Source: Nostoc sp. 106C
GTDB lineage: Bacteria; Cyanobacteriota; Cyanobacteriia; Cyanobacteriales; Nostocaceae
DNA length: 64,000 nucleotides
Reading direction: 5' to 3'
NCBI RefSeq assembly: GCF_002154725.1
Contig: NZ_MTAW01000127.1
Location: forward strand, 102,488 to 166,487
Made by a program: the position numbers and the translations under genes. The stretch's first letter is position 1. Each line of letters begins with the position of its first letter. Positions 29,708 to 39,069 of this stretch are shown here, piece by piece. The notes under the pieces are model-generated. The model saw only the letters and a program-made list of their open reading frames with translations, was not told where the DNA came from and did not search any database.

Positions 29708-30424
29708 ATTTAGGTAAATTTACAAATCCACCTATTTCTATTTTAAAGACAATATATTCTTTTGTGTTAGTTTCCTAAGCTTTTGATAAAGCCAATATTA
29801 AGTACAAACCTGAGAAGCATGACTTCTTACATTAATTGCTACCTAACATCTATTCTGTCAATTTCGCTTGATTACTTACAAATTTAAAGTACGCCGACCC
29901 AGCTTTTTTTATGACGAAATCGCTCCACTTTGCAGGCTGCAAGGGGATTAAGGGGTCGGATGGAATAACTGCGGGAAGTAGAAATAATTAGCCAAACTTG
30001 ATATTTAGTAAATTCCGATATATTGCAGTTAGCTTTGAAATTCTCTATTTATCTAAAATTTTCGAGTTAGTTAAAAATTGAATAATTTGAATGCAATAAA
30101 TAATATTGCTATTATCAGGTATTGCTGTTTGGCATACTCTAAAGCTCTACTTATAGACTAGACACTTTGTACTTACGTTATTAAATTATAGCCCTTAAAA
30201 ATAAGAGTTTTTGGTTCTTCTTGGATGTAACCTACAAAGGAAATTTATGTCAGTACCTACCATAAACCGTATTCAACAATTTTTCCAGCCTAACGCCCTC
30301 CCCTATGTCATATCCAATGAAGGATGAAAATCTCTAAACTTCTGCCTATCTTCAAAACAAAGTTTAAAGATTTTGTCCTTTTAGTAGTAGCAAATAGCTA
30401 TACTCATTGATTCAGATATACTTA
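29708..30424. other. 717-bp intergenic region with a 26-codon candidate frame
   Basis: This gap lies between the uvrC start and the response-regulator end. The only point of note is an ATG frame at 30247-30327 (+) of 26 codons, preceded by AAAGGAAA at good spacing and reading MSVPTINRIQQFFQPNALPY. It has no recognised homologue in my memory and could be a gene remnant. The rest is AT-rich, with nothing else seen. Confidence 0.35.
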
Positions 30425-30838
30425 TCAAGAAGCTAATTTTTCTTCAATTGTCATTATTAGCTCTTTAAGATTTATAGGTTTAACAAAGTAGCGACAAGCC
30501 CCCAAACTCAAGGCTCGCTCTTGATCGTCCCTAAAAGCAAAGGCTGAAACTACAATGATAGGTATCTTTGATAAGGTTTGGTTATGCTGGATTTTTTCTA
30601 GCAATGAATAACCATCAATGTCTGGTAATTTTAAATCCAATAATATTAACTCCGGCTGGAATCTCTCGACAGTTGAGAATAAAGCTGAGCCTACTGATAA
30701 ACTTTGGACATTGAATCCGCAATAACTGAGATAGTCGCTCAACAACATTCGATTAACATCATTATCCTCAATTAGCAGAATTCGTCTATTTTGTTGCGAC
30801 TTGAATCGCTGATTTATAGAGAGTAATTGTGCTGTCAT
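30425..30838 (-). CDS. Single-domain (CheY-like) response regulator
   Basis: This 137-residue receiver-only protein has the acidic pair in LLIEDNDVNR (about residues 21-30), the phospho-acceptor Asp in LILLDLKLPD (about 64-73), the Thr/Ser position in IVVSAF (about 95-100) and Lys in FVKPIN (about 118-123). No output domain is present, so it probably passes phosphate on or acts by protein contact. A hybrid or orphan kinase partner is likely encoded elsewhere; the giant kinase at 19-24 kb lacks a receiver domain and is a possible but unproven partner. The first ~17 residues are a variable Gln/Arg-rich lead. Confidence 0.9.
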   Translation of the reverse strand: MTAQLLSINQRFKSQQNRRILLIEDNDVNRMLLSDYLSYCGFNVQSLSVGSALFSTVERFQPELILLDLKLPDIDGYSLLEKIQHNQTLSKIPIIVVSAFAFRDDQERALSLGACRYFVKPINLKELIMTIEEKLAS

Positions 30839-31188
30839 TGTTAGCTATAATCTGATATAAAAGTCAAAAATTATTGTCCAAAACTCAACCAAAACTCCCT
30901 AGCCGATCTTAAAAAAATAGCAAATTCGCTAAATGCAATACAGTTTCTATTTAATAAATCGAATTTCGCTGCTATTTACATATGCTTCATAATATTATCC
31001 CTAAAATAGGGCTTAACTAAAAACTTAATATTTTCTTTAGCTGATTTTCTATTGATTTGTGGTAATTAATAATTGGCTAATTTTCCAATATTTTAGCGCT
31101 GTCATGATTATATTTAATTTTTAAATATTATCTTGAGAATGGTCTTATAAGTCTAGATTCTGTCAATTTCCTCTATTTATACAAAGTA

Positions 31189-31227
31189 GCCACCAGAAAC
31201 TGGTGTAAGCAGTTTCTGGTGGCTTTT
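31189..31227 (+). terminator. Strong intrinsic terminator with no upstream gene on its strand
   Basis: A perfect 14-bp stem (GCCACCAGAAACTG / CAGTTTCTGGTGGC) with a 7-base loop is followed by TTTT on the forward strand. Both neighbouring genes are on the reverse strand, and the reverse-strand flank has no T-run. The terminator therefore implies a forward transcript starting between 30839 and 31188. Confidence 0.7.
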
Positions 31228-31331
31228 ATGTGTTTGGCAACTGGTAGTTGCATATCTCAAACGCATCAATCAATGTTAGGAAGGTATGTTATTGTAAGCC
31301 AGTGCCGCGATCAGATAGTCTATCTATGCTC

Positions 31332-32540
31332 TTAAAGGAACTCAGTAATTCTCTCAACAGCAGTTTCTAAAACAGGTGGCTCATGTACTAAGGCAAAGCG
31401 AACATACCCTTCACCAGATTTGCCAAAACCAGCTCCAGGAGAAGCTGCCACTCCAGTCTTTTCTACTAGTCGAGTACAAAATTCTCGAGAATTCTGACTC
31501 CAAGCAGGAGGTAACTGTGCCCAGATATACATTGTGGCCTGGGGTGTGGGAACGTGCCAACCAATGCGGTGTAAGGCGCTAATGAATGTATTCCGACGCT
31601 GACGGAAGGTAGCAACAGCTTTTTCGACTCCTATTTGGGGACCAGTCAAGGCAGCGATCGCACCATTCAAAATTCCCCGATACTGATTAAAATCAACGGC
31701 TGCTTTTACCTGGCGTAAAGCCCGAATAAGCTCGGCATTACCAATGGCATAGCCGATTCGGAAGCCACCCATATTGTAGGACTTGGAAAGAGTGAAAAAT
31801 TCTATCGAAATACTTTTATCTGGGTCAGCTTGCAGAATTGAGGGAACTAGAGATTGGCTATGAGGAATGTTCTGTTCCCAAACCCCAGCCTCTGGAAATA
31901 CCAGATCTACATAAGGGAAATCATGAACCAGGACAATATTATGTTGCTGGCAAAAGGCTACTGCTTCTTGGAAGAAGGCTAAAGGAGCGATCGCAGCGGT
32001 GGGATTGTGAGGGTAACTTAAGACCATCATCCGCGACTGTGCCAAGACAGGAGCCGGAATATCGCTTAATACAGGTAAAAAATTGTTTTCTGCCAGTAGT
32101 GGCATGGGGTAGATTTGGCCGCTGGCTAAGTATACTCCTCCAACATGGGAGGGGTAGCCTGGATCGAGTAGCAGGGCAAAATCTCCAGGGTTGAGTATTG
32201 CCAAGGGTAAATGAGCTGTACCTTCTTGGGAACCAATTAAAGGTAGTACCTCAGTTTCTGGATCGACCTTGATACCGAATTTATTTTCGTACCAGTTAGC
32301 AGCAGCTTGGCGAAAACCTTGAGTGCCGTGAAACAGCAAATAGCCGTGGGTACTGGGGTCGTGAAGCGACTGAGCGATCGCTTCAATCACATGAGCTTGT
32401 GCTGGTAAATCAGAAGATCCCAAAGACAAGTCAATTATCTCTCTACCAGCAGCCAAAGCAGTGGCTTTGGCTCTATCCATATCTGCAAATACATTAGATT
32501 GCAGGGGTTGTAAACGCTTTGCAAATTCCATAGAAGTCAA
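31332..32540 (-). CDS. Class I/II PLP aminotransferase (LL-DAP-aminotransferase-like)
   Basis: This 402-residue fold-type I pyridoxal-phosphate aminotransferase has GSQEGTAHLPLAILNPGD (about 101-118), the SYPHNPTAA substrate region (about 172-180), the cofactor-binding Asp/Tyr in HDFPYVDLVF, and the Schiff-base Lys in TLSKSYNMGGFRIG (about 251-264); a C-terminal Arg is in YVRFALVHE. It resembles aspartate and LL-diaminopimelate aminotransferases, but the exact substrate cannot be read by eye; cyanobacteria carry several such paralogues. It is monocistronic. The 490 bp downstream contain the orphan terminator at 31189-31227. Confidence 0.85.
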   Translation of the reverse strand: MTSMEFAKRLQPLQSNVFADMDRAKATALAAGREIIDLSLGSSDLPAQAHVIEAIAQSLHDPSTHGYLLFHGTQGFRQAAANWYENKFGIKVDPETEVLPLIGSQEGTAHLPLAILNPGDFALLLDPGYPSHVGGVYLASGQIYPMPLLAENNFLPVLSDIPAPVLAQSRMMVLSYPHNPTAAIAPLAFFQEAVAFCQQHNIVLVHDFPYVDLVFPEAGVWEQNIPHSQSLVPSILQADPDKSISIEFFTLSKSYNMGGFRIGYAIGNAELIRALRQVKAAVDFNQYRGILNGAIAALTGPQIGVEKAVATFRQRRNTFISALHRIGWHVPTPQATMYIWAQLPPAWSQNSREFCTRLVEKTGVAASPGAGFGKSGEGYVRFALVHEPPVLETAVERITEFL

Positions 32541-32767
32541 TGGTCAATTGTCAAAAAAAATACAAGAGAACAGAAGCTAACCCCATACCGATAGCGGTTT
32601 GCGGTTAAGCACAATACAACTTTTGGAGTTGGGGGAATAGAGAACGGACAACAGCTTTTCTGCTCTCTGCCTAGACCAATATGACTCTTAAGCAAATTTA
32701 TCTGTTCTGCTCCGTTTTCCCTGCCCCCTGCCTCTTCTGGTCATTACTTTGGACTCTTGACTATTAA

Positions 32768-33103
32768 CTAATTACTATTTAAATGTGTATCTAAGAGGCT
32801 AAGTAATTTGTCTTTCCCAATGACTCCCTCAGAGGATACCAATAGTTCCTGACCTTTTATCAGCCTGATGGCAGGTACGCCTTCCACTTGGTATTGCTTA
32901 ACAGTAAGTGGGTTGGGGTCAATTTCTATTTTAACGACTTTGAGGCGATCGCTGTAGGTGCTGGCAGCATAGTTTATCAATGGTGACATGAGTTGACAAG
33001 GCCCACACCAGGAAGCCCAAAAGTAAACCAATACTGGCAGATCGGCTTTCAAAACTTCGGTTTCAAACTCAGCATCAGTTATGGTGATTACACCTTTACT
33101 CAT
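32768..33103 (-). CDS. Thioredoxin
   Basis: This 111-residue thioredoxin has the redox motif WCGPC in FWASWCGPCQLMSPL (about residues 28-42) and the cis-Pro segment EGVPAIRLIKG (about 73-83). I chose the ATG at 33103 because GGAG lies seven bases upstream; the frame runs 14 codons further without support. The missing canonical GG near the C-terminus and several divergent residues place it among atypical cyanobacterial thioredoxins rather than TrxA (inference). It lies next to vipp1 and pspA on the same strand, about 200 bp downstream, so a shared transcript is possible but not shown. Confidence 0.92.
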   Translation of the reverse strand: MSKGVITITDAEFETEVLKADLPVLVYFWASWCGPCQLMSPLINYAASTYSDRLKVVKIEIDPNPLTVKQYQVEGVPAIRLIKGQELLVSSEGVIGKDKLLSLLDTHLNSN

Positions 33104-33307
33104 TGCAGTCTCCATCAAGTGGCATTGATCAAAGTTGGCACACAAAATACTCTATCCCAATCTGAGTGCTGAGTCATTTGTCCTTCGTCATTTGTCATTT
33201 GTCTTCCTCATCCCCCTCATCTTCCTCTGCCTCTGGCTTTGGACTAGTGAAGCAAAATCCCACAACTCAACGTTGTGGGACTAGCTTGAAGAATTTATCT
33301 AACAAAG

Positions 33308-34087
33308 TTACATCTGATCCAATTGCTTGCGTAAAGAATCCAACTCAGCATCTACCACTTCATTAGATTTAGGAGATGTTGTTTGTTGCTGCGGTGGTAA
33401 TTGGGGTTGATTGGATGAACTAGCAGGCCCTAAGGTCATTTGGGCTTTCAAAGCTGCCAATTCATCATCAACATCACTACCAGATTCCAAAGCTGCAAAT
33501 TGGCTTTCCAGGTCTGCACCTGCCAACTCTGCTGCTGACTGGGCGCGGGCTTCTTGCATTAAGACTTTTTCTTCCATGCGCTCAAAAGCCGACATTGCAC
33601 TACTGGTATTCATCCCCCGTACCATGCCTTGAAGTTGCTCTTGGGCTTTAGCGGTAGTAATCCGAGCTTTGAGCATTTCTTTCTTGGTCTTGGCCTCAGA
33701 AATCTTGCTTTCTAGCTGAATTAAATTGCGCTTGAGGGTGTCAACTTGAACGTTTTGTTGATCTAGGCTAGTTTTGAGCGCAGTGCTAGTATCAGTGTAA
33801 GTCTTTTTACGTTCTAGGGCTTGCCGTGCTAAGTTTTCATCACCTTTTTGCAGCGCTAGTTGGGCATTACGCTGCCACTTATTGATTTCATTTTGGGCAT
33901 CATTATACTGCTTCTCAGTGCGTTTTTGAGCAGCGATCGCTTGGGCAACACCCTGACGCAGCTGTACTAAGTCTTCCTGCATCTCCAGGATGGCTTGTTC
34001 CAGCATTTTTTCGGGGTCTTCTGCTTTATTTACCAGGTCATTGAGGTTAGCACTGACTACTCGCTTAATACGATCAAATAATCCCAT
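33308..34087 (-). CDS. vipp1: Vipp1/IM30, thylakoid membrane-maintenance ESCRT-III-like protein
   Basis: This 259-residue PspA/IM30 protein forms rings and rods that remodel and protect membranes and is essential for thylakoid biogenesis. It begins MGLFDRIKRVVSANLNDLVNKAEDPEKML with the amphipathic helix 0, followed by the long helical hairpin (about 25-150) and helices to ~215. The feature that separates Vipp1 from PspA is the C-terminal extension: a Pro/Gln/Ser linker (about 218-240) and a final helix VVDAELDSLRKQLDQM. The PspA paralogue lies 160 bp upstream on the same strand, as a tandem duplicate pair. Confidence 0.92.
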   Translation of the reverse strand: MGLFDRIKRVVSANLNDLVNKAEDPEKMLEQAILEMQEDLVQLRQGVAQAIAAQKRTEKQYNDAQNEINKWQRNAQLALQKGDENLARQALERKKTYTDTSTALKTSLDQQNVQVDTLKRNLIQLESKISEAKTKKEMLKARITTAKAQEQLQGMVRGMNTSSAMSAFERMEEKVLMQEARAQSAAELAGADLESQFAALESGSDVDDELAALKAQMTLGPASSSNQPQLPPQQQTTSPKSNEVVDAELDSLRKQLDQM

Positions 34088-34247
34088 AAGTTTGTTTTTT
34101 CCTTGTGTTGTTTACGCAATTTGTTGGACAGTTAAGCTTTTTACTGTTTAATAGCTACTTATTCCAATGTAATCTTTCCAGTCTGGAACAGTACCTCCCA
34201 ACACCCCTTAATTGTTAAGATATACTCCTGCCTCGGTAATTGCCCAA

Positions 34248-34961
34248 TCATTGAGAATCTAGACTTTTGGGTAACTGCTGTTGTACTTGCGTGTTATTTG
34301 CATCATCTAAAACCTGCACTTTCATCGCTGCTAGCTCGGCATCAATATCATTTGTAGATTCCAAGGTGGTAAATTGTTTTTGCAGCTCATCGCCGCCGAG
34401 TTGAGCTATGGCTTCTGATTGAGCTTCTATCTGCAAAACTTTTTCTTCCATACGCTCAAAGGCGTTTAAACTGCTGGTAGAAGAAACTCCACTGAGCATT
34501 TCCTGTAGCCGAACAGATGCTTCCGCCGAACGGGCGCGGGCAATGTACAGATCTTTTTTAGTTTTGGCTTCCGAAATTTTTAACTCTAGGGTCCGCATAT
34601 CCTTTTTGAGTTTGTCCACCAAATCGGTTTGCTCTGACCTTTGACTAGAGAGTGCTCTAGCAGTTTCTTGGTAAACTCGGCGTTTGGTGAGAGCTTCCCG
34701 TGCTAGTGTTTCGTTGCCTTGTTGCAGTGCCAGTTGGGCGCGGCGATACCATTCTTCAGCTGTAGACTCAGCAGCCGTTGCTTGCCGTTCGGTACGTTTT
34801 TGGATAGCGATCGCTTGTGCCACTCCCCGTCGCAGTTGCATCAAATTTTCCTGCATCTCTAAGACGGTTTTTTCCAAAATCTTTTCTGGATCTTCCGCAC
34901 TGCCGATCAAACTATTAAGGTTAGCCCGAAACACCCGCAGGATACGCTTCATCACTTCCAT
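34248..34961 (-). CDS. pspA: PspA-family membrane stress protein
   Basis: This 237-residue IM30-superfamily protein is paralogous to the next gene: EDPEKILEKTVLEMQENLMQLRRGVAQAIAIQKR aligns with the same Vipp1 region, and FERMEEKVL is shared. It lacks the terminal alpha-7 helix, so it is the PspA type. The ATG at 34961 is preceded by GGAG at good spacing. In cyanobacteria PspA and Vipp1 occur together; PspA is the stress-induced form that stabilises leaky membranes. The 160-bp gap to vipp1 may hold a separate promoter. Confidence 0.88.
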   Translation of the reverse strand: MEVMKRILRVFRANLNSLIGSAEDPEKILEKTVLEMQENLMQLRRGVAQAIAIQKRTERQATAAESTAEEWYRRAQLALQQGNETLAREALTKRRVYQETARALSSQRSEQTDLVDKLKKDMRTLELKISEAKTKKDLYIARARSAEASVRLQEMLSGVSSTSSLNAFERMEEKVLQIEAQSEAIAQLGGDELQKQFTTLESTNDIDAELAAMKVQVLDDANNTQVQQQLPKSLDSQ

Positions 34962-35156
34962 GTCGGCTCTCCATTCACTGTTTGTCAGTCAGTAAGCAAT
35001 TCACAATTCGGAAATCAAAACAAGGACAAGCAGGGCAAAGGAGAATTTATTGCCCAATCTCCCATGCCCAACGATCCTTGCCTCTTGACTCAGCACTTGT
35101 TAAAAGCAAGATATGAGAATTGATATTTTCCTCATTATCGCCTAGATTTCCGCCAC

Positions 35157-36410
35157 TTAAGGCTGCTGAACTCTAGCTTGAATTCCGTTTTTCTGTAGCA
35201 GTTGCAGCTGTTTTTGAACTTCCTTTTGAGTTTTAAAAGCACCTAAATAAATCAATTTGTTATCGGGTGATAAATAAGCGTCAGGAACTACTTGCCGTGC
35301 CGAGGCGAAAGTGCGATCATCTTGATTATCGATGATTACATGATAAAACCCATCTGCTGAAGGTTTGGTTTGGGCATTGAGTTCCGTTTGCGTAACAGGT
35401 GAGTTAGGCTCCAAAGGTGAATTGCTCGGCACTAAAGGCTCCGCCTTTGGTGATGGCACTACTGCGATCGGATTTACAGGTTGTGGAGAAGATAATTCTA
35501 TAGGGGGTTTTGCTGGGGGAGCAACTGGTTGTGCGGGGATAGGATTAGGCAATAGTGCCGGATTTGCTTGGGCTTTAGGTTTTAAGCCAACAACATCGTT
35601 TGGATCTTTGACTTCTGGAAACTCTTTGGCAGCGAGATTGGGATACTTGGGTATAGGTGTAAGCTCAGCTTGAGGCTGGGAATTACTAACAACTCCTGTA
35701 GTATTGTCCGTAGATGTAGAAGATTTAGGATTAAATAATTTACCAAAACTCAGCTGTGTCAAGCCTTTAGGATTAAACGCTACATAGCCTAGAGTCAGAC
35801 TTGCTACTAATAGCAGTAGCATAGAACCAATACCCAAAGGTGACAGGATACCATCGTTAGAACTGCTGGGCTGCTTTTTCGTTTGTGGTTGTTCGTCTGT
35901 CACACTGCGCAGCAGTGCTTCACTAGATTCTAAATAATCATCAGGTTGGGTAGGGGTTTCATCTGCCTCTAAGAGATGATCGTCTTGATGAACCTGTCCT
36001 GTAGGCACTATGCTGCTAGCAGGCTTTGCTGGGGGTGGTGAAGTTAGTGTTTCGGTAATATCTGGAGTGGGAGACAGCAGTAGATGATCCATATCCTCAA
36101 GCTGTGTCGTATTTGTAGCTGGTTCCATCTGTAGAGTATCGGAGATGACAGCAGGTGGTATGTTGGGGTTGATTTCTGCTGCTTGAGATTGCTCTAGGAT
36201 CGCAGCGGCGATCGCTTGCGGTGAACTGCCAATATAACTAACTACGCGGGGTGGATTTGCAATTCTTGCACTGTTGCGCGTGCGTCGGTATCTAGCTAAC
36301 TCTTGATCTAGCTGTACTTCTAAACTTGCTAGTGCGGCACCTAGTGCTGGCTTTAAACCAGGTGTTTTAGACGATTGATTACCAGAATCGATTCGAGGGT
36401 TTTGACTCAT
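35157..36410 (-). CDS. Membrane protein with SPOR-like C-terminus
   Basis: This is a 417-residue protein from the ATG at 36410, chosen for GGAG just upstream; 15 more codons are open. It has a cytoplasmic N-terminal part with a short helical LGAALASLEVQLDQELARYRR (about 20-40), a long acidic Pro/Thr-rich linker, one transmembrane helix (GIGSMLLLLVASLTLGYVAF, about 193-212), a Pro-rich periplasmic linker and a final ~75 residues reading FYHVIIDNQDDRTFASARQVVPDAYL...YLGAFKTQKEVQKQLQLLQKNGI. The ending resembles a SPOR peptidoglycan-binding domain. A cell-envelope or division role is inferred. It lies about 200 bp upstream of pspA on the same strand. Confidence 0.75.
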   Translation of the reverse strand: MSQNPRIDSGNQSSKTPGLKPALGAALASLEVQLDQELARYRRTRNSARIANPPRVVSYIGSSPQAIAAAILEQSQAAEINPNIPPAVISDTLQMEPATNTTQLEDMDHLLLSPTPDITETLTSPPPAKPASSIVPTGQVHQDDHLLEADETPTQPDDYLESSEALLRSVTDEQPQTKKQPSSSNDGILSPLGIGSMLLLLVASLTLGYVAFNPKGLTQLSFGKLFNPKSSTSTDNTTGVVSNSQPQAELTPIPKYPNLAAKEFPEVKDPNDVVGLKPKAQANPALLPNPIPAQPVAPPAKPPIELSSPQPVNPIAVVPSPKAEPLVPSNSPLEPNSPVTQTELNAQTKPSADGFYHVIIDNQDDRTFASARQVVPDAYLSPDNKLIYLGAFKTQKEVQKQLQLLQKNGIQARVQQP

Positions 36411-36680
36411 TGCCTGCTCCATAAAGCTGATACAAAGCCGGACATGTCCAGACATTAATTTTTACTTTTTGCTGCGGAACTGTTGACAGCATCCCGTCCA
36501 CAGGTAGAAACGTTGAAAATAGCAGCGTTTGCTAAATATAGCTCTCATTTGAAGGCAGTACACTTTGACCACAAACCCAACTCTTCCTAAAAGCGGACAG
36601 AGTCGAGAGGTTTATACTGTATTGCAATCAAGCAAGAAGTGCTATAAATTGCCGCGTTCAAATCACGCTTACAGCTATTT

Positions 36681-36932
36681 TCAGGTATAATTAACCACAT
36701 TTTTTTGCCTCACGTAGGTTCGCCGCGTTGTTGTAACTGGCGTTGCAAAGAAGAATGCAAGAGCGTGGTCTAAATAAATGAAAACTGCTGTAATTTCTAA
36801 ATCATAATTAGGACAACTGTAAACGCGTTTTAACAGTGGTGCATTAGTCGCTACTACAGGGGGAACTCCAACGAACACTTGCTTTAAGGCGGGAAATCCT
36901 CCCGCAGTGTTGGACTCACTGCGCTGCCTCAT
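36681..36932 (-). CDS. Hypothetical 83-residue frame, possibly repeat-derived
   Basis: The product begins MRQRSESNTAGGFPALKQVF and ends with an aromatic, basic tail (TTTRRTYVRQKNVVNYT). Similar frames recur in Nostocales genomes, often beside repeats, so it may be part of a dispersed element rather than a protein gene. No motif, ribosome-binding site or domain supports a function. The forward-strand DciA-like gene starts 74 bp away, so this region may instead be its promoter. Confidence 0.3.
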   Translation of the reverse strand: MRQRSESNTAGGFPALKQVFVGVPPVVATNAPLLKRVYSCPNYDLEITAVFIYLDHALAFFFATPVTTTRRTYVRQKNVVNYT

Positions 36933-37005
36933 TTTTTAGTATCTGAATGAATTTTTATAGTATAGATCCAAGAACCAAGCTCAGTTTTTACGCTTTTTTT
37001 GCAAG

Positions 37006-37551
37006 ATGTCGTTTAAATCAGTTAATGATATTTTAGGTGTTCTGGAAAAGCAGGCTCAATGGCAAGAACAACCTTTTCAACGCTTGCTACAATCGTGGGC
37101 AGAAGTTGTCGGAGTCGTAGTTGCCGCACATACTAGACCATTATCGATTCAGCGTGATGTTTTGCGGGTGGCAACTTCTAGCGCTGCTTGGGCGCAAAAC
37201 ATGACTTTTAAACGTCAGATCCTACTTTTGAAGTTGAATGAAAAACTGCTGATATCTTTGGTGGATATTCGCTTTTCTACTGCGGGATGGCGATCTTCTC
37301 CAGAAGCAGAAAAGGCACAAGCAAAGGTTTTGCCACGTGAACATCCTAGTTATCTGGATGATTTGAGTACTTCTTCCCAGAAGCTAGCCCCTAAAACTGC
37401 TAATCCTAATACCGCTTTTGGGCATTGGGCTAGGGTGATGCAAGAGCGATCGCATAGCTTACCCCTTTGTCCCCAATGTCAATGTCCCACCCCACCAGGT
37501 GAACTCCATCGATGGCATGTTTGTTCTTTTTGTGCTGCCAAGCAGTTATGA
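37006..37551 (+). CDS. DUF721 (DciA-like) protein with C-terminal zinc-finger tail
   Basis: This is a 181-residue protein. Residues ~1-95 match DUF721: SVNDILGVLEKQAQWQ, LLQSWAEVVGVVVAAHTRPLSI, LRVATSSAAWAQNMTFKRQILL and LNEKL. DciA of this family loads the replicative helicase DnaB in bacteria without DnaC. A variable linker (about 100-140) leads to CPQCQCPTPPGELHRWHVCSFC (about 156-177), two CxxC pairs likely binding zinc; the classic DciA has no such tail. I infer a helicase-loading or nucleic-acid role with moderate confidence. Confidence 0.72.
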   Translation: MSFKSVNDILGVLEKQAQWQEQPFQRLLQSWAEVVGVVVAAHTRPLSIQRDVLRVATSSAAWAQNMTFKRQILLLKLNEKLLISLVDIRFSTAGWRSSPEAEKAQAKVLPREHPSYLDDLSTSSQKLAPKTANPNTAFGHWARVMQERSHSLPLCPQCQCPTPPGELHRWHVCSFCAAKQL

Positions 37552-38528
37552 ACAAGGTAGGGTATCTACATCGATATTTGTCGAAATAGAATTTTCCAGC
37601 TACATCTCAACGGACGTTAGCGTAGCTCCTCTGTAAGGAGGGTCGCATCCACAACGTTCGTCATAAAAATCTTTACTCTTCTACCCTCTAGCTTATTTTC
37701 CCACAAAGACTCCTTGTTTTGATTTAGATATCTTAATTTTTCTTCATATAAATGTCTTTATTTGTATTGGAAATTGGGATAAATAATATTGTTTAACATT
37801 ACTAGATCAGTTTTTTACTTAAGGCTTTTCATTCCAAACGCTTTTTGGAGAGGTTGCTGCAAAAGAAAACCATTGCTAGCAACTAGTTCCACGTCCTACA
37901 AAATATCCAATCCAAAATTACTATGGCGCATACCCCAGAATTTTATTTTGAATTTATAAATGGCTTTTGAGATCGTTGCTAAATTACTATTGTGCGTTTT
38001 GCAGATGTGCTAATGCATCTAAACACTCCTATAGCCAGTTTACTTATGACTATTCTTGTGTTTTTACCTTAAAAGCATTTGTTCAAAAATCAGCATTATT
38101 GGCAAAAGTACTTGCTGATTCTAACTCTGTAGAATTGCTGCTAAATTAGCTGACTACTATCTTCAATAATCTAGTTCTGTATTAACTAGATAGTTTTCTG
38201 TTGCATTATGCCAGATATATGCTCAATAAGCAGATTAATCTACCTTTAATCCTATGTCTTAAGGATGAGATTAAGAAGAGGATCAAATCAAAACTTTTGC
38301 TTTTAGCTTTGATCCCCAGATGTTTTAAGTCAAAATTTAGCATGTGTACACTCTAGCGATCATTGAAAAATATAACAAGATTCTAAAAACATCATAAAGT
38401 TAATTTTTTCATTGGGATCGCTAAAACCCATGCCTAATAATGGATTTTGGCTTTACTACGTATTTATATCTAGAAGCAAAATATAAACAGATAAATTAGC
38501 CCTAAACAGCACTACAAGATGAACCCAA
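37552..38528. other. 977-bp intergenic region
   Basis: Between the DUF721 gene and the 104-residue Cys protein there is no supported gene. About 37610-37655 holds a degenerate copy of a palindromic repeat (TTAGCGTAGCTCCT and AGGAGGGTCGC). A 60-codon TTG frame at 37967 has no ribosome-binding site or recognisable content. The rest is AT-rich. Confidence 0.45.
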
Positions 38529-38843
38529 ATGAAACCTAATAAATTTTTGACATCTGCCTGTAGATATTGTCGCCATTACAACCCAGAGGGTCGCCGTGGC
38601 GGAATGTGCCAACAGTTAGGAGCACCAGTTCAAGGAAGTTGGAAAGCTTGCTCTTTAGCGCTTCCTCCTTTTGCACCTTCTTGGGAAACTTTAGAAGGTG
38701 CGTGGAGTCTGCCAGATGCAAAACCAGTGGTAGTTGCTTCTGCCACTACAGCTTCAGATTTAGAAACTACTAGTCTTGTTCCTATTGAAGAAACTTCTAC
38801 TTGTACTGCTGAACAGGCAAAAACTGAGAAAGTACTAATTTAG
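38529..38843 (+). CDS. Conserved small Cys-motif protein, cyanobacterial
   Basis: This 104-residue protein carries CRYCRHYNPEGRRGGMCQQL (about 11-30), then PVQGSWKACSLALPPFAPSWE. The four Cys (C-x2-C-x12-C-x15-C) look like a zinc- or cluster-binding knuckle. I recall the N-terminal half as a cyanobacteria-wide conserved block of unknown function; the C-terminal 50 residues are low-complexity and acidic. No ribosome-binding site is obvious before the ATG. It stands alone between two long intergenic regions. Confidence 0.72.
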   Translation: MKPNKFLTSACRYCRHYNPEGRRGGMCQQLGAPVQGSWKACSLALPPFAPSWETLEGAWSLPDAKPVVVASATTASDLETTSLVPIEETSTCTAEQAKTEKVLI

Positions 38844-39069
38844 TCATCCATATTATTCCCCGACTGATACCAATTTTGAATTTTAGCGTTGGGACTCGAA
38901 ATACTTATAGTTAGCTTGTTGCTTCTATTTGAAACAATACTCTCTAGCTCAACTTGGTATGAGTTTGTATTTTGCTTGAAATTAAAATTTGCCTTTAACA
39001 TTTCTGGTGCTGTAAAAATTAACTTCTAGAAAAATCGCGCCTTGTATTTAAGGAGCGATTTTTGTACTT

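Noticed and set aside
36590..36680. Possible tRNA, because of a GTTCAAATC string
   Set aside because: No acceptor, D or anticodon stem can be formed around it.
37967..38149. 60-codon TTG frame
   Set aside because: No ribosome-binding site, non-ATG start and no family resemblance.
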